Shown here: positions 5,812-10,559 of the stretch, piece by piece
How positions within the stretch are numbered: position 1 is the first letter of the stretch
Layout: the number at the start of each line of letters is the position of its first letter
Assembly: GCA_937894465.1 (NCBI GenBank)
Contig: CALCRE010000159.1
Span: 1-10,559, forward strand
DNA: 10,559 nt
From: an uncultured Clostridia bacterium
GTDB taxonomy: Bacteria; Bacillota; Clostridia; JAAYHZ01
Direction of reading: 5' to 3'
The notes under the pieces: generated by a model
Database searches by the model: none
Told to the model about the DNA's origin: nothing
What the model saw: the letters and a program-made list of their open reading frames with translations, nothing else
Program-made: the position numbers and the translations under genes

Positions 5812-7572
5812 ATGAACATGATTAATGTCACTATAGATGGTATCAAGGTTCAGGTACCCGAGAATTCAACCGTTTTGGATGCCGCTAAAATAGCGAAGGT
5901 TGACATACCTACCCTTTGTTATTTAAAGGACATCAATGAAATCGGAGCATGCAGAATGTGTGTTGTAGATGTAGGCGCTAGAAGCTTACAAGCCGCTTGT
6001 GTTTATCCGGTGTCCGAAGGTTTGAATGTAAAGACTAACACAAAGGAAATCAGAGATGCAAGAAAAGTCACATTGGAATTGATTCTGTCCAATCACGACA
6101 GAAGCTGCTTGCAATGTGTAAGAAACAAAACCTGTGAATTACAAAGCTTGGCAGATCAATTGAATGTCAGAGATATTCGATTTATGGGCGCTTCGGAAGA
6201 TCGCAAGCCTATTGATAACTTTTCACCTTCCATCACAAGAGATCCAAATAAATGCGTTTTATGCAGACGTTGCGTATCCATGTGTAAAAATGTTCAAAGC
6301 GTCGCTGTAATCGATACCATGGAACGTGGTTATAACACCATTGTTTCTCCTGCATTCGGTTATTCATTAAATGATGTCGCATGTGTTAACTGCGGTCAAT
6401 GTATTAATGTATGTCCTGTAGGCGCATTGAGTGAAAAGGATGAGATCCAAAAAGTATGGGACGCTTTGGCAAACAATGACCTCCATGTGATCGTTCAAAC
6501 CGCTCCTGCCGTAAGAGCGGCCATAGGAGAAGAGTTCGGTATGCCTATCGGTTCCAGGGCCACCAAGAACATGATCGCTTCCTTGAAGAAGCTTGGCTTT
6601 GACAGGGTTTTTGATACGAATACCGCTGCAGACCTTACCATTATGGAAGAGGGAACAGAATTGATCAACAGGATAAAAGAAGGCGGAAAATTGCCTTTGG
6701 TCACCTCTTGTAGCCCCGGATGGATCAAGTTCTGTGAACACAATTTCCCGGATATGATGGACAACTTGTCCACCTGCAAGTCACCGCACCAAATGTTAGG
6801 AGCAATCCTTAAATCATATTATGCTGAAAAAGAGGGGCTCAACCCGGATAACATTTTTGTTGTATCGGTAATGCCTTGCACAGCTAAGAAATTTGAAAGC
6901 AACCGTCCCGAAATGAATGTAGACGGACATCGTGATGTTGATGCAGTGATCACCACAAGAGAATTGGCCAGAATGATCAAAGAAGCAGGTATTAACTTTG
7001 TTGATGCAAGTGAAGATCATTTCGATGATCCGATGGGCGATGCAACGGGAGCCGGTGTAATCTTCGGTGCAACCGGTGGTGTTATGGAAGCTGCCATTAG
7101 AACGGCTTATGCTATCCTAGAAGGTGAAGAACTCGAAGACATTAATATTTGCGATGCGAGAGGAGTTGAGGGTATTAAGGAATTAACCTTGAATCTGCCC
7201 AAAACAGGGATCGTATTGAAAGCGGCTGTAGCACACGGATTGGGTAATGCTCGCAGATTGATGGAAAAAGTTCGTTCAGGCGAAGCGGATTACCATTTCA
7301 TCGAAGTGATGGCATGTCCCGGAGGATGTGTCAATGGCGGAGGACAACCCATTCAACCTGCTAAAGTCAGAAATGAAATTGATTTGAGGACTGAAAGAGC
7401 AAAAGCCATCTATGAAGAAGATGAGGCTTCAGTGCTCAGAAGATCCCATGAGAATCCCACAGTACAGAAGCTGTATGCGGATTTCTTAGGTCAACCTTGC
7501 GGTCATAAATCCCACGAATTATTGCATACTCATTATACAAAACGGGATTTATATCCGACGGAAGAAAAATAA
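5812..7572 (+). CDS. hydA: Catalytic [FeFe]-hydrogenase subunit of the bifurcating complex (HydA)
   Basis: A 586-residue enzyme that makes or consumes H2 at an H-cluster. Domains in order: plant-type [2Fe-2S] (C36, C47, C50, C63); His-ligated [4Fe-4S] (H95, C99, C102, C108); two ferredoxin [4Fe-4S] motifs (C148-C158 and C191-C201); the H-cluster domain (about 222-515); and the small-subunit-like tail (520-577, with HKSHELLHTHY). H-cluster motifs are TSCSPGW (298-304), MPCTAKKFE (354-362) and EVMACPGGC (498-506). L2 and L3 are canonical, whereas L1 has Ser at the second position of the usual Cys pair. The N-terminal cluster chain and the operon with HydB and HydC identify the multimeric bifurcating type. 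AAGGAGAGG (5796-5804) sits 7 bases before the ATG. A terminator lies 68 bases after the stop. Confidence 0.96.
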   Translation: MNMINVTIDGIKVQVPENSTVLDAAKIAKVDIPTLCYLKDINEIGACRMCVVDVGARSLQAACVYPVSEGLNVKTNTKEIRDARKVTLELILSNHDRSCLQCVRNKTCELQSLADQLNVRDIRFMGASEDRKPIDNFSPSITRDPNKCVLCRRCVSMCKNVQSVAVIDTMERGYNTIVSPAFGYSLNDVACVNCGQCINVCPVGALSEKDEIQKVWDALANNDLHVIVQTAPAVRAAIGEEFGMPIGSRATKNMIASLKKLGFDRVFDTNTAADLTIMEEGTELINRIKEGGKLPLVTSCSPGWIKFCEHNFPDMMDNLSTCKSPHQMLGAILKSYYAEKEGLNPDNIFVVSVMPCTAKKFESNRPEMNVDGHRDVDAVITTRELARMIKEAGINFVDASEDHFDDPMGDATGAGVIFGATGGVMEAAIRTAYAILEGEELEDINICDARGVEGIKELTLNLPKTGIVLKAAVAHGLGNARRLMEKVRSGEADYHFIEVMACPGGCVNGGGQPIQPAKVRNEIDLRTERAKAIYEEDEASVLRRSHENPTVQKLYADFLGQPCGHKSHELLHTHYTKRDLYPTEEK

Positions 7573-7639
7573 GGTTGAAAAAGACCTGAAAAATCGATTT
7601 GATATAATCAAAGCAATTGTTTAAACATATTTTACTTGT

Positions 7640-7671
7640 AGGTTATTCCAAAATGGAATAACCTTTTTTTT
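7640..7671 (+). terminator. Intrinsic terminator of the hydrogenase operon
   Basis: AGGTTATTCC (7640-7649) and GGAATAACCT (7655-7664) form a perfect 10-bp stem, with one further A-T pair possible at the tip, followed by eight T (7664-7671). It lies 68 bases after hydA and only 5 bases before the stop of the convergent gene. On the other strand no T-run follows the stem, so it serves mainly the + strand. Confidence 0.92.
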
Positions 7672-7675
7672 GTGA

Positions 7676-8437
7676 TTAAAAGTAAAGGAAGTTATTGTTT
7701 TTAAGCCAAATGATAGAGCTTTCCATATCATTTATATCGGTTTCTATACCCCAAATTGAGTTTGGAGCATATTCTTCCAAAGCATTGCAAATTTCAAAAA
7801 TATCTAAGGTGCCTTTTTCAAATCCCAAGTGTTCGTCTTTATGTCCGTGGTTATTGTGCATGTGGACAAAGCCGATTTGCTTATTGAGTTTTACAATCCA
7901 GTCAAGAGCAGATGTTTTTGAATTACAATGAGCATGACCTACATCAAGACATATATCCAGACGGACATCATTAACCGTTGATACTAATTCAGAAATGATC
8001 TCGGGTGTATGCTCAAGCAAGTTTTCAATATGAAAAACTGTATCTTCACTTTTATTTTCTAAAAATTCGTTCCAGAATATTTTGCCCCTTTTGATCCAGT
8101 TTGGAGGATAGCTTGTTCCGGGGACATAACCGTGGTGAAGAATAATGTGTTTACAACCTAATTTTTGAGATATGTCATAAGCATACTCGAACCTATTTCT
8201 TGTAGCTTCTTTAATAAGACGGTCATAACTACCAAAGCATAAGTCGGCAAAAGGACCGTGCATAGAGCAAACCCTAATGCCTTCATATCTTTTTAATTGT
8301 TTTTCGATTTCCTCTGGATGCTTACTATAGAATTCGGGATCATAAAATGCATCCATGTTCACATTCACACGGTATTTTTCACATAAATCCGCAACTCGTA
8401 GATACTCACCATTATCACATAAAACGATTTCTTTCAT
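7676..8437 (-). CDS. Sugar phosphate isomerase/epimerase-like TIM barrel protein
   Basis: A protein of about 253 residues of the xylose-isomerase-like / AP endonuclease family 2 TIM barrel superfamily. Counting from the upstream GTG, putative metal and active-site residues lie at the ends of strands: H62 (MHGPF), H103-H104, E140 (HIEN), D167 and H170 (LDVGHAH), H194 (VHMHNN), D203-H205 before a Gly-rich segment (HLGFEKG), and E234 (GIETD). Such proteins isomerise or epimerise sugars or act on inositol derivatives; the substrate is not evident. Start choice: ATG at 8437 gives MKEIVLCDNG, while a GTG at 8443 directly follows the stop of the upstream gene; neither has an ideal ribosome binding site (AGGTG lies very close to the ATG). 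It is the last gene of the minus-strand group. Confidence is high for the fold and low for the reaction. Confidence 0.85.
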   Translation of the reverse strand: MKEIVLCDNGEYLRVADLCEKYRVNVNMDAFYDPEFYSKHPEEIEKQLKRYEGIRVCSMHGPFADLCFGSYDRLIKEATRNRFEYAYDISQKLGCKHIILHHGYVPGTSYPPNWIKRGKIFWNEFLENKSEDTVFHIENLLEHTPEIISELVSTVNDVRLDICLDVGHAHCNSKTSALDWIVKLNKQIGFVHMHNNHGHKDEHLGFEKGTLDIFEICNALEEYAPNSIWGIETDINDMESSIIWLKNNNFLYF

Positions 8438-8443
8438 AAACAC

Positions 8444-9004
8444 CTATACCGGATCGATCCAACCTCTCCACTCAAAAGTTTTGTCGAAATCTACTTCCGC
8501 CATGCTGCAGTAAGGATATTCTTGTGGAATTGCAAACTGACACATTAACATCCCGTGTGCAACCACGGCAATCTTTTTATAAGAGCAATATTTTTCAAGG
8601 CATTTTTTGGCTCGATAAAAAACACTTGAAAGCTCTTCATATTGGATTGATGAATCTTTCGGACAAAGTCCTTTGTTAACAATACACAGATTCACGGATT
8701 GATTAACATAATCATAATTACAAAAAGAGAAAGTCAAGTCCGGTAACCATTCATGTAAGTCGAGTTCAACTTCAATGTCCACATTCCTATGCTTTGAAAT
8801 GATCGCTGCAGTTTGAAATGCTCTGGTGTAAGGTAAGGACACAATAAGCTCAACTCGGTCTAACAACGGATTTCCCGCTGCTATTTGCGCTTGTACCTTT
8901 CCTACTTTGGTTAAATGCGCTAAATCTCGACCATGGCCGATAAACCCTTTTTGTGTCACATCGGTGTAATCAGGTTCACCATGGCGTATAAAAACAATTT
9001 TCAT
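8444..9004 (-). CDS. Histidine phosphatase (phosphoglycerate-mutase-like) family protein
   Basis: A 186-residue histidine phosphatase. The catalytic RHG motif is at 7-9 (FIRHGEP, nucleophile H8), the second Arg sits in SLPYTRAFQTA (R61), a likely acid is E85 (LHEW) and the second catalytic His is H150 (VVAHG). All core residues are present, so it should be an active phosphatase or mutase with a phosphohistidine intermediate. The length fits the small branch (CobC/PhoE-like) rather than glycolytic phosphoglycerate mutase, and the substrate is unknown. The ribosome binding site AGAGGT lies about 10 bases before the ATG. It is 39 bases downstream of the radical SAM gene and abuts the TIM barrel gene, so the three probably share a transcript. 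Confidence 0.88.
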   Translation of the reverse strand: MKIVFIRHGEPDYTDVTQKGFIGHGRDLAHLTKVGKVQAQIAAGNPLLDRVELIVSLPYTRAFQTAAIISKHRNVDIEVELDLHEWLPDLTFSFCNYDYVNQSVNLCIVNKGLCPKDSSIQYEELSSVFYRAKKCLEKYCSYKKIAVVAHGMLMCQFAIPQEYPYCSMAEVDFDKTFEWRGWIDPV

Positions 9005-9043
9005 AAACGAAAAGACCTCTTTTCTATAGTATAAATTTACATT

Positions 9044-10162
9044 TTAAGCTTTGTTGAACAAATGAGCCAAGTGTTGCAAACGAGGCAGGCATTGCTTGTA
9101 AAAGGATTTGTATGATTCGCAGTAAATATTCAAGCCCGGTTTTTCTTGTACAAAGGGTTCTCTATAGCGTTTGCATCCACCTCTGCAAATTTGATAGAAG
9201 GAGCAGTTTTTACAGGCATCGTTTATATGAAAAGATTCTTTGATGAAATCTTGGGCTTGTCGGGTGTTAAACAACTCTTCAATGGATAAATCCCTGATGT
9301 TTCCCATACAATATTGATCAACACAATAAAAGTCGCAAGGGTAAACATTACCGTTACCTTCTACAACGAATTGGCATACACAAATACCGGACATACCGCA
9401 AGACTCCGGCGGATGCCCCATGAGCATTTGAATAAGGTTATCAAAGAAGCGAATGCTGATGTAATTGTTTTCTATAGCTGATACGTAATATAGGTCAAAA
9501 AGACGAATCAGGAATTCTTCGAATAAATCCGGTGTTAGCGAATAGATATTTTGACCGGGTAAGGCCTCCAAGGGATCAAGACAGGGGATGAATTGCAAAT
9601 ATCGGAAGTTGTTCTTCTTAAAAAAATTGAAAATCTTTTGGATATGCTTAGCCACCGTTTTACTTACAACGGTTAGTATATTATACTCAACCTTATACTT
9701 TTCCAATAGGTCAATACCGCGCATAACATCATTGAAGCTTCCGAAATGACGGCTGTCTTTTCGATTTAAGTCGTGTATATCTTTCGGACCGTCCAATGAA
9801 ACACCGGTTAGAAACTTATTTTCTGCAAAAAACTCAGCCCATTGAGCATCGATTAAGGTTCCGTTTGTTTGAATGGCGTTATGTACCATAATGCCTTTGC
9901 CGTTATATTTTTTTTCATATTTGATTACTTTTTGAAAGAAATCAAGTCCCGCTAGTGTAGGTTCTCCTCCTTGGAATGCGAATAACACGGAATCCGCTTC
10001 AGTGGACAATGCTTTTTGAACCATCTTATCTAAAAGCTCTTCGGACATAATGCCAAAGTTACCTGATTCCCTGATATGAGTGATGTCGTGATAAAAACAA
10101 TAGCTGCACCGTAGATTACAATTTCCTGAAGCCGGTTTGATTAATAAGCTTAACTGTTTCAT
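9044..10162 (-). CDS. Anaerobic sulfatase-maturase-type radical SAM/SPASM enzyme
   Basis: A 372-residue radical SAM protein with a SPASM domain. The SAM cluster motif is CNLRCSYCF (C15, C19, C22), followed by QGGEPTL (64-70) and QTNGT (98-102). The SPASM cysteines fall at C255, C261, C276, C317, C320, C326, C330 and C348, with Asp at 277. As I remember it, these positions match those of the Clostridium perfringens anaerobic sulfatase maturase, including the catalytic Asp277. That enzyme oxidises a Cys or Ser of a sulfatase to formylglycine. No sulfatase is visible nearby, so the substrate could be encoded elsewhere or be another peptide. The ATG at 10162 has only a weak upstream site (AAAGG, about 13 bases away). 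An intrinsic terminator lies between its likely promoter and the gene. Confidence 0.88.
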   Translation of the reverse strand: MKQLSLLIKPASGNCNLRCSYCFYHDITHIRESGNFGIMSEELLDKMVQKALSTEADSVLFAFQGGEPTLAGLDFFQKVIKYEKKYNGKGIMVHNAIQTNGTLIDAQWAEFFAENKFLTGVSLDGPKDIHDLNRKDSRHFGSFNDVMRGIDLLEKYKVEYNILTVVSKTVAKHIQKIFNFFKKNNFRYLQFIPCLDPLEALPGQNIYSLTPDLFEEFLIRLFDLYYVSAIENNYISIRFFDNLIQMLMGHPPESCGMSGICVCQFVVEGNGNVYPCDFYCVDQYCMGNIRDLSIEELFNTRQAQDFIKESFHINDACKNCSFYQICRGGCKRYREPFVQEKPGLNIYCESYKSFYKQCLPRLQHLAHLFNKA

Positions 10163-10214
10163 GGATTCCGTCGCCTTTCTTGTTCTTCATCTTACTTTAA
10201 TACATATGGTAGCC

Positions 10215-10247
10215 AAAAACAATGAGTCGGAGGGGGGTCCGACTCAT
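10215..10247 (-). terminator. Intrinsic terminator ahead of the radical SAM gene
   Basis: Perfect 10-base arms (10222-10231 and 10238-10247; ATGAGTCGGA on the + strand) enclose a six-base loop, all C in the minus-strand RNA. In that RNA the stem is followed by TG and five T. It ends about 50 bases before the radical SAM start, so it either ends the small RNA upstream or acts as an attenuator. Confidence 0.8.
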
Positions 10248-10249
10248 CT

Positions 10250-10424
10250 TTATAGAGGCAATTTAATTCTCGGTTAAGGAGGATAATTTACGAAACGGCT
10301 AAATTAAGACGGGTCATCTTCTAAGGGGAAAATATTTAAAGGCTTAAGATATTAAGGACATGACCGCTTCGCCTTAGCTGCAAACGTTAGACTTTTGCAA
10401 CCCCGATTTTGTTCACCTCTATAA
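10250..10424 (-). ncRNA. Structured non-coding RNA or attenuator leader, family not recognised
   Basis: On the minus strand a promoter (10435-10462) is followed by 175 bases with no coding potential but with many complementary segments, then a terminator. The ends pair: TTATAGAGG (10424-10416) with CCTCTATAA (10258-10250). Inside are a hairpin TGCAAA/TTTGCA (10399-10394 with 10384-10379), TAAGG/CCTTA (10376-10372 with 10279-10275), UCGG/CCGA (10406-10403 with 10273-10270) and a 9-bp helix between 10371-10363 and 10299-10291. Length, terminal stem and own promoter and terminator would suit a free small RNA such as a 6S RNA or a raiA-type RNA, but I cannot confirm either by motif. A cis-acting leader of the radical SAM gene is the alternative. 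Ends are approximate, with transcription starting near 10428. Confidence 0.6.
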
Positions 10425-10434
10425 CTTGAGTTTT

Positions 10435-10462
10435 ATTATATACTAAATACAAAATAAGTCAA
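10435..10462 (-). promoter_or_regulatory. Sigma-A-type promoter for the structured RNA and minus-strand genes
   Basis: Read on the minus strand, TTGACT (10462-10457) and TATAAT (10440-10435) are separated by 16 bases, matching 5 of 6 and 6 of 6 consensus positions. It lies directly upstream of the structured RNA. A short palindrome, GTAAAATTTAC (10464-10474), abuts the -35 and could be an operator. I see nothing else interpretable from 10475 to the window end. Confidence 0.8.
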
Positions 10463-10559
10463 TGTAAAATTTACTTTAATAAACTATAGATTTCCGGATC
10501 CAGGACGGGTTTTCGACACTTCAAGCTAAAAAATAGACACTATTAAAATCAGGAAATGC

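Noticed and set aside
6367..6779. Two overlapping minus-strand open frames opposite hydA
   Set aside because: They mirror the conserved H-cluster domain coding sequence and have no motif of their own.
7614..7632. Rex-like sequence after hydA (ATTGTTTAAACATAT)
   Set aside because: The spacing and right half do not fit TTGTTAA-N4-TTAACAA, and it lies at the operon end without a downstream + strand gene.
9005..9043. Promoter between the radical SAM and phosphatase genes
   Set aside because: A TATACT is present on the minus strand, but no -35 at correct spacing and no extended -10; a shared transcript is simpler.
10271..10290. Strong ribosome-binding-like sequence on the + strand (TTAAGGAGGAT)
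   Set aside because: No start codon follows at a suitable distance and no open frame begins there; it is better explained as part of the minus-strand RNA.
1..10559. Mobile elements, CRISPR arrays, tRNA or rRNA genes
   Set aside because: No transposase-like proteins, no regularly spaced repeats and no tRNA or rRNA signatures were seen.

Overview
The window looks like chromosomal DNA of an anaerobic, low-GC, Gram-positive bacterium (class Clostridia or a close relative). The basis is the AT-rich sequence, the GGAGG-type ribosome binding sites, a Rex-type operator of the clostridial form, and above all an electron-bifurcating [FeFe]-hydrogenase operon with accessory genes typical of fermentative clostridia. 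I cannot name the genus.

Region 1 (1-2245, + strand): three tightly packed genes. They are the 3' part of a putative sensory, non-bifurcating [FeFe]-hydrogenase-like protein cut by the left edge, a small DRTGG-domain protein, and a PHP-domain metal-dependent phosphoesterase. They look like a signalling module placed upstream of the catalytic hydrogenase.

Region 2 (2246-2545): a 300-base control region. It holds a strong extended -10 promoter, a perfect Rex operator just downstream of it, a second near-perfect Rex operator, an AT-rich palindrome of the same geometry and a leader hairpin. Rex senses NADH/NAD+, so the operon is expected to be released when NADH accumulates.

Region 3 (2546-7671, + strand): five genes in the order NuoE-like (HydC), GHKL ATPase, thioredoxin-fold ferredoxin-like protein (HydD), NuoF-like (HydB), catalytic HydA. 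As I recall it, this is the hydCEDBA order of Acetobacterium woodii. The complex is expected to couple oxidation of NADH and reduced ferredoxin to H2 production, or the reverse. A clear intrinsic terminator closes the operon. The radical-SAM/GTPase maturases needed to build the H-cluster (HydE, HydF, HydG) are not in this window.

Region 4 (10462 down to 7676, - strand): a convergent set. A sigma-A-like promoter is followed by about 210 bases of apparently structured, non-coding RNA ending in an intrinsic terminator. After it come an anaerobic sulfatase-maturase-type radical SAM/SPASM protein, a histidine phosphatase and a sugar-phosphate-isomerase-like TIM barrel protein. The leader is either a free-standing small RNA or an attenuator for these genes. 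I see no transposases, CRISPR arrays, tRNAs or rRNAs.
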